Below are positions 43,322 through 53,689 of a DNA stretch of 64,000 bases, piece by piece; positions within the stretch are counted from its first letter, which is position 1, and every line of letters begins with the position of its first letter. The notes under the pieces were generated by a model. It saw nothing but the letters and a program-made list of their open reading frames with translations, did not search any database and was not told the origin of the DNA. The position numbers and the translations under genes are program-made. The DNA comes from Eublepharis macularius (taxonomy: Eukaryota > Chordata > Lepidosauria > Squamata > Eublepharidae), in assembly GCF_028583425.1 (NCBI RefSeq), contig NC_072801.1, positions 13,722,001 to 13,786,000 of the forward strand, given 5' to 3'.

Positions 43322-43466
43322 ATAGAGGCTGTTTTCACACTGTTTACCTGATCGGGCAAAATTCCAAGAATGACATGCCTTCCTGGCGCGATTGTCCAAT
43401 CGCGCCAGGAAGGCGCATTGTTCCGGGAGTTTTGCACGATCGGTAAGCAGTGTGATTGATACGCTT
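43322..43466. mobile_element. Small palindromic element with GCGC-rich centre
   Basis: The outer arms TTTCACACTGTTTACCTGAT and ACGATCGGTAAGCAGTGTGA are near reverse complements. The centre CCTTCCTGGCGCGATTG-TC-CAATCGCGCCAGGAAGG is a perfect 17-bp hairpin. No relative was seen elsewhere in the window and no coding capacity. Probably a MITE; class unknown. Confidence 0.6.
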
Positions 43467-43599
43467 GTGGATGCTAAGGGGCAAAATTGTGACCGATAAA
43501 TGACCAGGAAGTACAACCCACAATGCTACTGCGCAAAACACCTAAGTATACAAGACAAGTGCCATTCTCCTGTTGTGGTGCACCACAAAGCAGCGGCCT

Positions 43600-43797
43600 T
43601 CAGCCTTTTCATGCCCAGGACCCTCTGAGGGGAAGGTCCCCGGTTCCATCTCCAGCATTTCCAGCTGAAAGGATCAGGTAACAAGAGGTGGGAAAGACCC
43701 CAGAGAGCTGCTGCTAGCCTGAGTAGACAATACTGGCTTGGATGGACCAGGTCTGATTCAGTACAAGGCAGCTTCATGTTTGTTCATGCAGGTGTGT
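43600..43797 (+). repeat. tRNA-derived SINE (third family)
   Basis: CCCGGTTCCATCTCCAGCAT (B-box side), GAAAGGATCAGGTAACAAGA GG, GAGAGCTGCTGCTAGCCTGA GTAGACAATACTGG and the end CAAGGCAGCTTCATGTTTG. The tRNA-like head is diverged. Confidence 0.78.
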
Positions 43798-43809
43798 CTG
43801 AGTTATAAG

Positions 43810-44040
43810 CAGGGCTTTTTTTCTGGGAAAAGAGGTGGTGGAACTCAGTGGGTTGCCCTCGGAGAAAATGGTCACATGGCCGGTGGCCCCGCCCCCTGAC
43901 CTCCAGACAGAGGGGAGTTTAGATTTAGATCTAAACTCCCCTCTGTCTGGAGATCAGGGGGCGGGGCCACCTACCATGTGACCATTTTCAAGAGCTGCCA
44001 GAACTCTTTTCCACCGCATTCCAGCTGGAAAAAAGCCCTG
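43810..44040 (+). mobile_element. hAT-type palindromic MITE (CAGGGC family), copy 5
   Basis: Duplication GTTATAAG / GTTTTAAG (43802-43809, 44041-44048; one mismatch). The arms meet directly at GGGAGTTTAGATTTAGATCTAAACTCCC, so the loop is only a few bases and the whole copy can form a near-continuous hairpin. Confidence 0.88.
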
Positions 44041-44149
44041 GTTTTAAGCATCAGAGTCATATGACAGGAAAAGTGATGACCTTGCTGATGTGGTTATGGC
44101 CAGGGCAGTGGGCAGCAGATGGAAAGAACCAGGGACCAGAAACACAGCC

Positions 44150-44295
44150 AACGAGCGGAAAAGCATGACCATCACTCCCATCCTGCAGTCACTCCATTGA
44201 CTGCCCATTAGTGACTGCGCTCAGTTCAAGGTATTGGGTATCACGTACAAAGCTCTTCACAGCCTTGGTTCAGGATGGCTAATCCTAGAAATGTA
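44150..44295 (+). mobile_element. L2/CR1-type LINE 3' coding fragment
   Basis: A frame reads ITPILQSLH near 44172 and, after a frame change, FKVLGITYKALHSLG..GW, the LHWLPV..FKIL..YKAL pattern of the L2-group reverse-transcriptase C-terminus. Only about 45 codons remain. Confidence 0.6.
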
Positions 44296-44620
44296 TGAAT
44301 CAGCATTACAGTAGATGGGAGCCAGAAGACGACAATTTCTTCAGAGGGATGGATTTTTTAAAAAATCACTCACCAAGAACCCCCCCCTTCAAAAGTAAAC
44401 AGAAGTCTTAAAGACTAAAAAATTGTTGTTCCAGCATCTCAGAGCCCATGTCTTCTGATGCAATGAACAGGTCCTCCTTTTATGGGGGAGATGGGGGAGA
44501 GCAGGGTCAAAGGGACATGAAATGCAGGGGGTAGAGAATGAGATGTACTTCCATAAGATTTAAATCGAATCAAGAACCTTACCAAGACCAGTAACTAGTT
44601 ATGCTGGATTGGTGAATGCC

Positions 44621-44834
44621 CAGGGCTTTTTTTCAGCTGGAACTCGGTGGAACGGAGTTCGGGAACCTCTTGAAAATGGTCACATGTCTGGTGGCCCCGC
44701 CCCCGAGCGGCAGGGAGGGTGATCTAAACTCCCCTCTGTCTGGAGGTCAGGGGGCGGGGCCACCGGCCATGTGACCATTTTCTCCGAGGGCAACCCACTG
44801 AGTTCCACCACCTCTTTTCCCAGAAAAAAAGCCT
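44621..44834 (-). mobile_element. hAT-type palindromic MITE (CAGGGC family), copy 6
   Basis: Duplication TGAATGCC (44613-44620, 44835-44842). Starts CAGGGCTTTTTTTCAGCTGG, ends CCCAGAAAAAAAGCCT; reversed relative to copy 1. The centre is shortened (CCCCGCCCCCGAGCGGCAGG), removing part of the left arm. Confidence 0.85.
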
Positions 44835-45074
44835 TGAATGCCTGTTATGAGCAAGGAGTCCCAGTTTTTGCAAATTGGCTGTAGTGAATAAGAAATGTCA
44901 AGTTTTTGTTCAAGCAAGGAGAGTGGGAGAATGGTGAGGCGACTTGGCTCCACCGGAAGAGCAAAGCTTAACAGGAGCCTTGTGGAACTTTGATATTAGA
45001 GCTATGTTCATTATACCTTGTATCTTTACTTTAAACACCCTCCCATCTCCTGGCTGGATAATCCCAACATACTT

Positions 45075-45218
45075 CCACTTCTAAATGTATCTGAAGAAGG
45101 GAGTTCTTCTAACTCTCCAAAGCGCCTACCCAGGAAATCTAGTTGGTCTTCAAGGTGCTGCTGGACCCAAATCTTGCTCTTTTACCACCGACCAACACAG
45201 CTACCCACCTGAAAGGAC
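45075..45218 (+). mobile_element. Decayed Penelope-like terminal-repeat fragment
   Basis: ATCTGAAGAAGGGAGTTCTT CTAACTC, then CAAAGCGCCTACCCAGGAAA, TTGGTCTTCAAGGTGCTGCT GGAC and ACCAACACAGCTACCCACCT follow the order of the 27.7 kb repeat (CTGATGA-stem-GAAAGC..., GGTTAGTCTTAAAGGTGCTACTGGAC, CTAACACGGCTA). CTGAAGA fits CUGANGA but the GAAA box is changed to CAAA, so the ribozyme core is dead. Confidence 0.5.
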
Positions 45219-45269
45219 TGGCTTTTGTCAGTCTTTACTGTGCTGGTGCTGGAGGAGAGTTTTGTAGAT

Positions 45270-45530
45270 ACTGTGGATGGCCAAAAAGACAAATAAGTTC
45301 GTTCTAGATCAAATCAAGCCTGAATTCTCCCGAGAAGCTAAAATGGCGAAACGGAGGCTATCGTACTTTGGTCACATATGAGAAGACAAGATTCTCCGGA
45401 AAGGTCAATGCTAGGAAAAGTGGAAGGCAGTAAGAAAAGAGGAAGACCTAAAACGAGATGGCTTGACTCAATAAAAGAAGTGTTGGATAAGCATTGTTTC
45501 AGAGTAGAATATGCACAGCAGATAAAGAAT
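45270..45530 (+). mobile_element. RTE-type (BovB-like) LINE 3' coding fragment
   Basis: A broken frame gives EAKMAKRRLSYFGHI near 45335-45380, then MLGKVEGSKKRGRPK and TRWLDSIKEVL at 45410-45490. This is the conserved C-terminal pattern (YFGH..R...LGK..G.R.RGR..TRWLD) of RTE/BovB and related LINE proteins. Stops at 45370-45420 break it. Confidence 0.65.
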
Positions 45531-45989
45531 CACAGACACGTGTTTTAGCTTCTAGAATCTTCTAGTTTAGTTTCTAGAAGCTTCTAGTTTACAACATATA
45601 GGGGGAAATAGGGTACATCGGAGATAAAATACAGAATAGCTAACTGAGCTCCCACATCTTTACATCCTGATGATATGGTATTGGTCTAACTAACTGGAGA
45701 GCAATGGGGTCCTGAGAATTGGAAAGAATGTCAATCGCTCCCCAATAAAACTGGTCAGCCAATAATCAATCCTAGATCTGTTCATTAAGCATGCATTTCC
45801 TCTTTCACCCTCTGGACATCTAACTGATCTCATGCAAACTAGTTGTCTCTAAGGAAACACAAACACTTTAACTTCCATGACTGAAGATAATGACACTTGT
45901 AACAATCCCCAAGAGAAGCCACTTCCTCCAGTTCGCAGGGTCTGAGCAAGGATAGGATGTTTTGGAGGTCTTTCCTAGGGTAGCCATAG

Positions 45990-46086
45990 GCGACTTGACA
46001 GCACAACACACACACACACATATCACACACACACATACGCACATCGCTCCCTCTCTCTCTCCCTCTCACTCACACACACACACAGC
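45990..46086. repeat. (CA)n / (CT)n microsatellite
   Basis: ACACACACACACATATCACA, later CTCCCTCTCTCTCTCCCTCT and CACTCACACACACACAC. Simple repeat directly before the CpG-rich segment. Confidence 0.9.
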
Positions 46087-46229
46087 GCGCTACAGCTGAC
46101 CAACTCCTTTCCGCACTGTTTCGTTTTTAAGGTCACAGGGCTCGCCTTCATGGGCTGGTTTATTCATAACGTTCCACGCTCCATTCATAAATTCTAGGCC
46201 ACGCCCCTCGTACCGTCCCTCTCTTACCC

Positions 46230-46570
46230 AGGTTAGGAACAAAGAGCCCGGGGGCAGAGGCGGGAGGCTGGGAGAGGGTGGAGTTAGCGGCGGGGGAGGC
46301 GCTAGCGCGTAACTACGACCCGCTGAGCCTCCGGCGCGCTCCGTGCGCTCAGCTGTTCTTGCCGCGCTACCACGGACAGCTCCTTTCGCGCGGGGCAGGG
46401 GACCCGGAGGGGCGCGCCCGGAGGCTCCCGCGTTGGGCAAAGGCGATGCCTCGGATTTCCTCGGGGAGCCCAGGAGAGACGGTAAGGCGCGGTTGGCCGG
46501 GAGAGCAACCAAGATCTGAAGGGGGAGGCTGCCGTTCTGTGCGGGGACGGGGCGAGGAAGTTTTAGGCTT
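46230..46570 (+). promoter_or_regulatory. CpG island, probable promoter of the class B receptor gene
   Basis: This is the only other strongly CpG-rich stretch besides the CLUAP1 promoter (many CGCG, GGCGCG motifs, no TATA). It faces a good splice donor on the plus strand at 46481/46482 (GAGACG|GTAAGG). The next plus-strand gene is the receptor whose signal-peptide exon starts at 54867, so the natural reading is that this is its promoter and first, mostly untranslated exon. Another gene cannot be excluded. Confidence 0.5.
46350..46481 (+). other. Putative 5' non-coding first exon of the receptor gene
   Basis: The exon end is set by the donor ACG|GTAAGG at 46482. The start is arbitrary. An ATG at 46446 (G at -3) opens a short frame (MPRISSGSPGET). 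If spliced to 54867 this frame would run through the receptor start codon in another frame and end inside exon 3, so it would act as an overlapping upstream frame. There is no transcript support. Confidence 0.35.
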
Positions 46571-46659
46571 AGAACCACTGGCTCAGGCTCTTCACTTCTT
46601 GAGCTGCCAACCCAGCGCCCCAACCGCTACACCACACTGCCTCCACTAGTGGCGGGGGC

Positions 46660-47810
46660 ATAGGATGTAATGGGAGAGGGTATTGGGTGAGCAGAATGGC
46701 TGGGCTCCCGAAAAGAGAGCCCCCCCCTTGAAGGGTATCTGGATGGAGTTAGTTTTTAGATCAGCCCCCGAACCTATTGGGTAGTCGGCTTGCTTTGTGC
46801 ACCACCTGTCCGCTTGGGAGTTTAGTTGCTGAGCATATACTGAGTGCCTCTCTGCCCTTCCTGGAGCAAAGGCAGCCCTGTCTTCTCCCGGAATTTGGGG
46901 GAGTTGGGGGTGTCTGTAAAGCTGGTGCCTTGTGGGCAGGATTGTGCCTTGGGATTCATGCCTTTCTTTGCTTGGCTTGGCTCCGGGAGAAACCAGGGAG
47001 GAGAATTGCTCCCCTTGCCCTGCACTGCAGTTCCACCCCATTTGCTTTCTAAGGCTAAATAAGCTGCTGGGAGAATCTGATCCCTGGCATAAAGCACACC
47101 AAGCCCAACAAAGTCAGCCCACATGTCGCCCTAAGCCCATCTGTGGGGAGGGCGGGGTATAAATCAAATCAAATAAAAATAATTAATAACTGTCTAAAAC
47201 ACCTAAAAGCCTGCCTAGAACGTGCCCCCTTCTGTGCCCACCCAGAATCCCTTTAAATGAGATTCCATACAAATGCATGTGTGCCGGGGATTGGTGGTTC
47301 GGATCCATGAGCTGCTTCCATCCGTTGCATCCGCTCTCAGCAACCCCACGGGGCTTTGCACCTTGCTGTGCATTGTTCATGCTACTGATGAGAAAGGCTC
47401 AGCCCACACGGCATGGGGCCTTGGAGACAAGCAGGGAGGGCAGGCTGTAAGAATGAACTTGACCTAGGGCTAGCCAAGGCTCGGCCCTGGAAGTCCGAGG
47501 AGAGAGTGCCTCCGAGCATCTGTAAGGAGGCTTTCCTCCCACCGCTGCTGACTAGAGGCAGCTGGTCCCAAACAACTGGGGTTTGGGGAGCGGGTTTGCT
47601 GGGTGGGGTCTCTGTTCAGGCCTGGCATCTTTTCGTTTGCAAATCCAACACAGAGTATGTGCTTGAAGGAATTTTGTAACTGCACTATGAAAACTGCTGT
47701 ATTATCATTTTATTAGATGTATGATACCATCCAATTAGGACTCGATAGGGACTCTGAGGGGGTTTTTGCCCTACAGGCTGATCAAGTCGATAAAAATTAG
47801 CCCCCATCAT
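46660..47810. other. No supported gene (receptor intron 1 if the CpG exon is right)
   Basis: About 1.15 kb. Overlapping frames of 70-131 codons on both strands are chance products of GC-rich sequence. A bare trace of a SINE tail (GGGGAGGGCGGGGTATAAAT) lies at 47142-47163. Confidence 0.4.
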
Positions 47811-47811
47811 T

Positions 47812-48760
47812 TCTTTTTTTTTTCAATTTTAAAAGTTTATTAACAATAAGTCATAACAACATCAACTGTAAGAGGATATATCATATAACAATACACAAAA
47901 CGATTTCTGTATATGCAATTGGGACATAAGAGGAGATTTCTAATACATATACCTTAGCTGACACACTTTACCTAATCTGCGAACATACAAGCAAGGATGA
48001 TTGTTGAACTACATCTCATGGACAAGATAACATAACTACTCCAGTACCACAATGGCCTCTTGATCACTCACACTTCTGGATTTATGATTGCCTGAAAGGG
48101 CAGCTGTGATGCTAAGAACTCATTTTTGGCTAGATGATCCAAGAAAGGGAACCACTTGGATGCAAAGTCAGAGGGTTTCAAGGGGTTTGTAGAGAGTTGC
48201 AATCTGTCAGATATTTTTTCCATTATAAGATGGTCCCACACCATCCTGTACCATATGTGTAAATCCGGGGGAACAGGTGATTTCCATTTGATTGCTATCG
48301 CATTCTTGGCAGCAGTCAAGAACGTGTGAATTAGGTCCCTCCGTTGGCGAGGTACAGGAGAGTCAGTCCAGAAATCCAAAAAGATCAGTTCAGGGCTAGG
48401 AGGGATAGCGTGGGAGGTGATGGTTTTGATTTCTTTGAAGACTAAGCGCCAAAATCCTTGAATGGATTGGCATCCCCACCATACGTGTATAAACGTTCCC
48501 TGCTCACCGCACCTTTTCCAGCAGAGAGGGGATTTTTGGGGGTCTATCCTTGCTAGCTGCTGTGGGGTGAGATACCACCTGTGAAGGATTTTGTAATTTT
48601 GTAGTTTGGCATTAATGACCGGGGTGCTTAGTAGTTTGGAAGTCCAAACCCGTTCCCAGTCAGACTGCGAGATGTCAACACCGCAATCTAGTTGCCATTT
48701 ATCTTTCATTTCTGAGGTTGTGCTTATCGTCTACATATTTGAGCTTTTCGGATAAATGTC
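47812..48760 (-). mobile_element. L1-type LINE, 5'-truncated, C-terminal ORF2 and 3' UTR
   Basis: On the minus strand a 213-codon frame (48709-48068) carries the L1-group C-terminal pattern: LHRWYLTPQQLARI, CWKRCGEQGTFIHVWWGC (Cys/His motif) and FWRLVFKEI. It is followed by a roughly 240-base 3' UTR and an A-rich tail (T run at 47813-47822 on the plus strand). There is no stop within the frame, so the insertion is fairly young. The reverse-transcriptase core is absent through truncation. Confidence 0.85.
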
Positions 48761-48764
48761 ACGG

Positions 48765-49020
48765 ACTGTTTCTTAGGTTTGATCTCCATTGGTTATTTGT
48801 TTGTCTCTATACCTGTGTGTGTGTATCTTTGCCAGCTGAGGACACACTTCATGCAGCTGAGGAAGTGGATATTTCATGACACCTTATGCCACAATTGGGA
48901 TGTTTGTGTAGAAGGCACTACAGGAATTCTCTTTAGTTATCTTATGAGACTAAGGTCCTCAAAAAGAATTCTGGCAACTATATTTCTGAACGTGGCTTGT
49001 TCACAAGACGAGATTGTATG
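48765..49020. other. Short stretch, nothing recognised
   Basis: About 250 bases, partly the flank of the L1. No supported gene. Confidence 0.3.
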
Positions 49021-49024
49021 CAAT

Positions 49025-49270
49025 TAGTGTAGTGGTTAAGAGCAGCAGGACTCTAATCTGGAGAGCCAGTTTGAGTCCCCACTCCTCTGCTTGAAGCCAG
49101 CTGGGTGATATTGGGTCAGTCATGGCTCTTTCAGAGCTCTCTCAGCTCCACCTACCTCACAGGGTGATTGTCATGTGGATAACAACAACACACTTTGTAA
49201 ACTGCTCTGAGTGGGTGTTAAGTTGTCCTGAAGGGTGGTATATAATTTGAATGTTATTTTGTTGTTGTTT
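49025..49270 (+). repeat. tRNA-derived SINE (first family), complete
   Basis: Head TTAGTGTAGTGGTTAAGAGC, B-box side AGCCAGTTTGAGTCCCCACT, body CAGCTGGGTGATATTGGGTC and CACAGGGTGATTGTCATG, end AACTGCTCTGAGTGGGTGTT and GGTGGTATATAATTTGAATG, then a GTTGTT tail. It is the most complete copy of the family at 600 and 9600. Confidence 0.88.
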
Positions 49271-49483
49271 TCTGTGTTGTAGATGGTTCTGACAACTTGA
49301 AAGACTCCCTTGCTGAAGGAAGAAGCAAATGTTGAAAAACACTGCATTCAAAGTAAAACATAATAATAAGGAGAATACTCCTTTGTGGTGCTTGATCTTC
49401 AAGGTCTTGTTCACACAAGGAAGAAACTACTATATGCTGCGTTCATATGAATGAAGCTCCCTTAGATGTGTGAAGAGCCCCGT

Positions 49484-49775
49484 GGCACAGAGTGGAAAGC
49501 TGCAGTACTGCAGCCCAAGCTCTGCTCACGACCTGAGTTCAATCCTGGCAGAAGCTGGGTTCAGGTAGCTGGCTCAAGGTTGACTCAGCCTTCCATCCTT
49601 CCAAGTCGGTAAAATGAGTACCCAGTTTCCTGGGGGTAAAGTGTAGATGACTGGTGAAGGCAATGGCAAACCACGCCATAAAAAATCTGCCAAGGAAACG
49701 TCATGATGCGACGTCCCTCCGGGGGTCAGTAATGACTCAGTGCTGGCACTGGAGACTACCTTTACCTTGCTGTTA
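49484..49775 (+). repeat. tRNA-derived SINE (fourth family)
   Basis: CCCCGTGGCACAGAGTGGAA AGCTGCAGTACTGCAGCC (head), GAGTTCAATCCTGGCAGAAG (B box), GGTTGACTCAGCCTTCCATC, GGTAAAATGAGTACCCAG, GGCAATGGCAAACCACGCC and the end GGCACTGGAGACTACCTTTA. Single copy here. Confidence 0.82.
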
Positions 49776-49779
49776 GACG

Positions 49780-50364
49780 CCGCCAGCCCCTTGGAACATC
49801 TAACTTGGCACTTAAGTTACATCATACAAGGGCAGGAGTGGTCAGGACGGAGTAATGACATGTGGTCCAAACTTAAGGGGTGGGAGGGATGTCCCCTCCA
49901 TACATGGAGCATCTGAGAGGTGCATCTAACAGGCTCCTGTATCACTTACAATAAATAAACATTACCATTCCTTTTTAAAAAGTGGAGCAGCCAGGATTTT
50001 CACTTGCACTGGAAATAATTTTTTTTTCACCCGTTAGGTTGATGTTGTAAAGATCATTTGTTTTTTAACAGAAGCCCATTTAATGTTTCCAGTGTACAGA
50101 TTAGTCCCTGGCAATGTCTTTGCAAATGTGCGCTATGGGTTAAGGACATTTCCAGGAATCTTTTTTATTGCCACCATTTAAATTTCTTCATTAAAAGCCT
50201 TTTACTGCCAGCTGGAAGCTGTTTTGTTATGAAGAAAGCGGCTGACGAAAGCAAGGCAAAGGGGGAAGAAGGGGAAGAGTTTCACATCACAGCAGATTTG
50301 TCCGTTTCCTGGAGGTCAGGAGCAGGGAGAAGTTTTCACCTCTATGCCCTGTGGTAGGCTCTCC
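49780..50364. other. No supported gene
   Basis: About 0.6 kb of AT-rich sequence. A 99-codon frame at 50058-50357 has no recognised motif and no splice signals of note. Confidence 0.35.
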
Positions 50365-50592
50365 AAAACTGTGATTTGGTACAGTTTTTATCCCGTCTTT
50401 CTTCCCAAATAGCTCAGGGCAATGTATGTCGCCCTCCGTGCAATCCCGATAACCATAATGTGAGGTAGGTTAGGCTGAGAGGGAGTGACTGGCCCAAGGT
50501 CACCAGCAGGTTTTGTGGCAGTGTCAGGATTGGAACCTGGGTCTCCCAGATCTTTGTGCAACCCTCTAACTGCTATACCATGCTCATTACAT
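50365..50592 (-). repeat. tRNA-derived SINE (second family), minus
   Basis: The plus strand shows the reversed order: TTTTATCCCGTCTTTCTTCC (core), GTGAGGTAGGTTAGGCTGAG, GACTGGCCCAAGGTCACCAG, GGAACCTGGGTCTCCCAGAT (B box) and CCCTCTAACTGCTATACCAT (head). Clear but diverged. Confidence 0.78.
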
Positions 50593-50599
50593 CCAAGGT

Positions 50600-51895
50600 T
50601 GACCACTGCATGAAACCAAAAGCCGGACAAGATAAATCACTAGTTTGACCCAGTGCAATTGCTCCAATGTCTGTTTGTCTGTCATCCTCCCATCTCTGCC
50701 CCGTTTTGCTTGCTTTGAGTGTATCGGGAGTTGCATTTCCCATTCACAAAAACAACGTAAATGTTCAAACATCATCAAAGTGACCCTGCGAAACCTCTTC
50801 TTGCTGACCCAGTTTGCAGCTGATATGGATCGGTACTCCATGTTTAGCCAGTTTAGCTTGATGTAATTACCTGGTGGGGGCTGAGACAATGAAAACTTGA
50901 TGAGAGTTGGACTGGGGCATTGGGTGTGTGTGTGCTTGCTTTAGTGCAATCTGATCTATCACAAGGTAGTGTGTTCACATCAGTCAGATTTAAACAGCAT
51001 TCTGCTAAGGTTGGTTATTCATTATCAATCACTTGCGGTGGATTTTTTGTTCCGCACACGAAAAAATCCGTTCCAAATGATCTATAAAGAGGATTGGAAG
51101 TGCATTATCCAACGTGTGCGGAATCACTTGGAGAAGGCTGGACAGCTGGTGCATACATGTGCATTGTCTAGTTCCCGCTTTCTCCATTTTTTGTGTGAGT
51201 GAGCAAAGGGAATGGCGCAAGTGAAAATACAGGCCCATGAATATGGGTGGACCATGCAAGCGGAAGGTGGTATTTGGCAGAGAATTCGGTACCCTGAGAC
51301 TCTCCGTTTTCTCTTTATTTATTAATGTCCTTTCCCAAAGACCTTCCACACCTTTATCAAATGCTGGAGTGTTAACGCAACTGGGACATTCAACGGCAGC
51401 AGGAAGGAGCTCAGAATAGAACCGAAAAGTAGATGCACAGCGTTGTGTCTGATTCTGACCTCTGGCACCAGCAGGGGTTTGCCAGAGAAAGATTTTTGAT
51501 GGAGTGTGAAGAAGTGACAAGAGAGGCCATGCCAGAGAGCGCTGCAGGCCTGCGTGTGCATAATGAAGACGTGGCTTGAGACTGAATAAGAAAGGGGGAA
51601 ATTATAAAATGGAAACTTGGCAGGGAAGGGGGGACCATGTCTGTAACAAAGGGAAAAAATGGGGCCATTCTCTTCGCCTTTCCAACTGTCTCAATGCAGG
51701 TGCTTGAGATGGCAGAGGGTGCCTGGCCCCCATATTTCTTAGGGTGGACCCCCTTAGCTCCAGAAGAGGCTGTAAATTGACCCCCTCTGTTCAGGTGCAC
51801 AAAGATGGCTCCTCCCATTGAAGCATGCTTCGAGGCTAAGTCTAGTGTCATGCTGCACAGTGCTACTTGGAAGTAAGCCCCACTGTTCACCAGGG
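50600..51895. other. No supported gene
   Basis: About 1.3 kb with overlapping minus-strand frames (up to 163 codons at 51029-51520) that have no domain or consistent splicing. Near 51842-51905 there is a small AAGTAAGCCCC...GGGCTTACTC palindrome of the dispersed family. Confidence 0.4.
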
Positions 51896-51907
51896 CTTAC
51901 TCCCAAT

Positions 51908-52339
51908 CAGGGGTCATTTTGTAGAAAAAGAGCTGGAGGAACTCATTAGCATAACTCATTAGCATATGCCACGCCCCTTGCCATTACCGGAAGCGTGTCA
52001 TTAGTATAAATGATTTGCATATGCCACACCCCCTAACATCACCAATTCTGGCTGTTTTGGACCCAATCCTGGCCATTCAGGGCTGAAATTGGGCCCAAAA
52101 TGGCAAAAAGGAGCTGAAAATGGCTGAAAAGGGGCCCAAAATGGTCAGGATCAGGCCACTGATGAGCGGAAGAGTGATCCACCACCCATCAGAGGTGCGA
52201 TCCGGGCCGTTTTGGCCCCAACCCAGGCCGAAACGGGCCCAAAACGGCTGAGAGTCAGGAAGGTGGGGCCACCTAATTGACCTCTTTGGGGAACTACCGG
52301 AACTGCGTTCCTGTACGCTTCCCCTTGAAATGAGCCCTG
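51908..52339 (+). mobile_element. hAT-type MITE, second family (CAGGGGTCATT), copy 1
   Basis: Ends CAGGGGTCATTTTGTAG and GAAATGAGCCCTG, duplication CTCCCAAT / CTCCCAAG (51900-51907, 52340-52347; one mismatch). The body has ATTAGCATAACTCATTAGCA repeats, then an A/G-rich segment in which GGCCCAAAATGG-like blocks alternate, partly inverted (TTTTGGCCCCAACCCAGGCC). 432 bases, non-coding. Its relative is at 61677. The CAGGG/CCCTG ends suggest a link to the CAGGGC family. Confidence 0.82.
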
Positions 52340-52349
52340 CTCCCAAGTA

Positions 52350-52890
52350 AGTGTGCAGCCTTCAGCTGGTGGTAAGCTTAAGTGTGATCCTTTAGTACTT
52401 TCTCACATGGTTGGATTGATGGTGTCCTGTCCCATATTGATCCCAAACAGAGGAAAGACCAACATAATTAAGAATATCCCTATGCTTTTTACTTAACTAC
52501 CCCGAATTATTTTAGAGCATTTTTATTAACTCTATTGAATGCGCAGCCCACTCCAGTTATGAAGGGAAGATTGAGGAAGGTTTCTTATTCAGATCGTCTT
52601 TTTGGATGTTTTTAGGGGAAAATTGGTACCTTATGTTAGAGTGTCTTCTTTATATTAGTCTTAGAAACAGATTTTTAAACTCAGTATCTAGATAATTTTT
52701 CAGATGTATCTCAATATGAGTTAGTTGTACTCCTTTTATCTGCTAGATCTCTGAATTTTACCCTTGCTGTGGTGAGATTCTTTTATTGGTTTAGTATTAT
52801 GTCAAGATGATGCCATTCAACAGACGGGTTTTGACTGCTCAAGACTTTTAGTCAAGGAGCTTTAATCAGATTAAAGGAAAGGAATTAAGA
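52350..52890. other. AT-rich, possible LINE remnant, not resolved
   Basis: No supported gene. A stretch near 52505-52860 (TTTAGAGCATTTTTATTAAC, ...GACTGCTCAAGACTTTTAGT) resembles the 3' parts of the LINE family at 370-1030, but is too decayed to assign. Confidence 0.3.
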
Positions 52891-52895
52891 ATATC

Positions 52896-53281
52896 CAGGG
52901 CTTTTTTTCTGGGAAAAGAGGCGGTGGAACTCAGTGGGTTGCCAGCACAGGGGGCAACTCCTGGCAGGATGTGCTGCTCCGGTACCACATGCGCACGCAC
53001 AAAGTGCGCGCTCGCTCCCAGGACCGCACAATGATGTCACTTTGGGTCAGCTGGACAAGGGGGGAGTTTTTAAAAGTTTAAATCACCCTTGGCAAAAATG
53101 GTCACATGGCCGGTGGCCTTGCCCCGATCTCTAGACAGAGGGGAGTTTAGATTGCTCGTGCAGAGGGCAATCTCAACTCCCCTCTGTCTGGAGATCAGGG
53201 GGCGGGGCCACCAGCCATGTGACCATTTTCAAGAGGTTCCGGAACTCCGTTCCACCGTGTTCCTGCTGAAAAAAAGCCCTG
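52896..53281 (+). mobile_element. hAT-type palindromic MITE (CAGGGC family), copy 7, enlarged
   Basis: Perfect duplication AGAATATC (52888-52895, 53282-53289). It carries an extra segment of about 140 bases in the left arm (GGTACCACATGCGCACGCAC, CAATGATGTCACTTTGGGTC AGCTGGACAAGG). Part of this is shared with copy 8 at 55430, showing a subfamily. Confidence 0.88.
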
Positions 53282-53289
53282 AGAATATC

Positions 53290-53680
53290 TTGTATAAGAA
53301 AGGATGAACTGTCTGTCCCCCACAAGTTTGTTTTAAATCAGATTCTCCCTCCTGTCTTACAACATCCCAAGAGACCCTTAAGCTTCAGAGTCTAACATGT
53401 ATCTTAGTCGAGGGGATTTTCCAACCATGAGGAATGTGCCTCACTAACACCTTTAAAAACTTCCTTCTTTGTGGGGCAATGAGAGGATCCCGCAGAGCTG
53501 GGTTGGCCCCCAACAGAGCAGCACACATTGATGAACTTCAACAAGTGAATGAGGGCTCTTGTAATAAAGGCATGATTCCTCCACTGCTGTTGAATATGTG
53601 TCATATCTAGTATCTCTAACATTATGTAAAACAGGAGCCATTTCTGATAGATAGGGAAGCAAGGTCCAGTGTGCCCTTTA
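53290..53680. other. No supported gene
   Basis: About 0.4 kb between the MITE and the L2 fragment; minus frames of 70-128 codons show no motif. It may include the diverged upstream part of the L2 LINE. Confidence 0.3.
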
Positions 53681-53689
53681 AACCACAGT

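Noticed and set aside
46090..46623. 177-codon minus-strand frame in the CpG island
   Set aside because: Pro/Ala/Arg-rich as expected for any frame through CpG-rich DNA; no motif. A plus-strand first exon with a good donor is a better reading.
51029..51520. 163-codon minus-strand frame
   Set aside because: No family motif; it overlaps plus frames of similar quality in unremarkable sequence.
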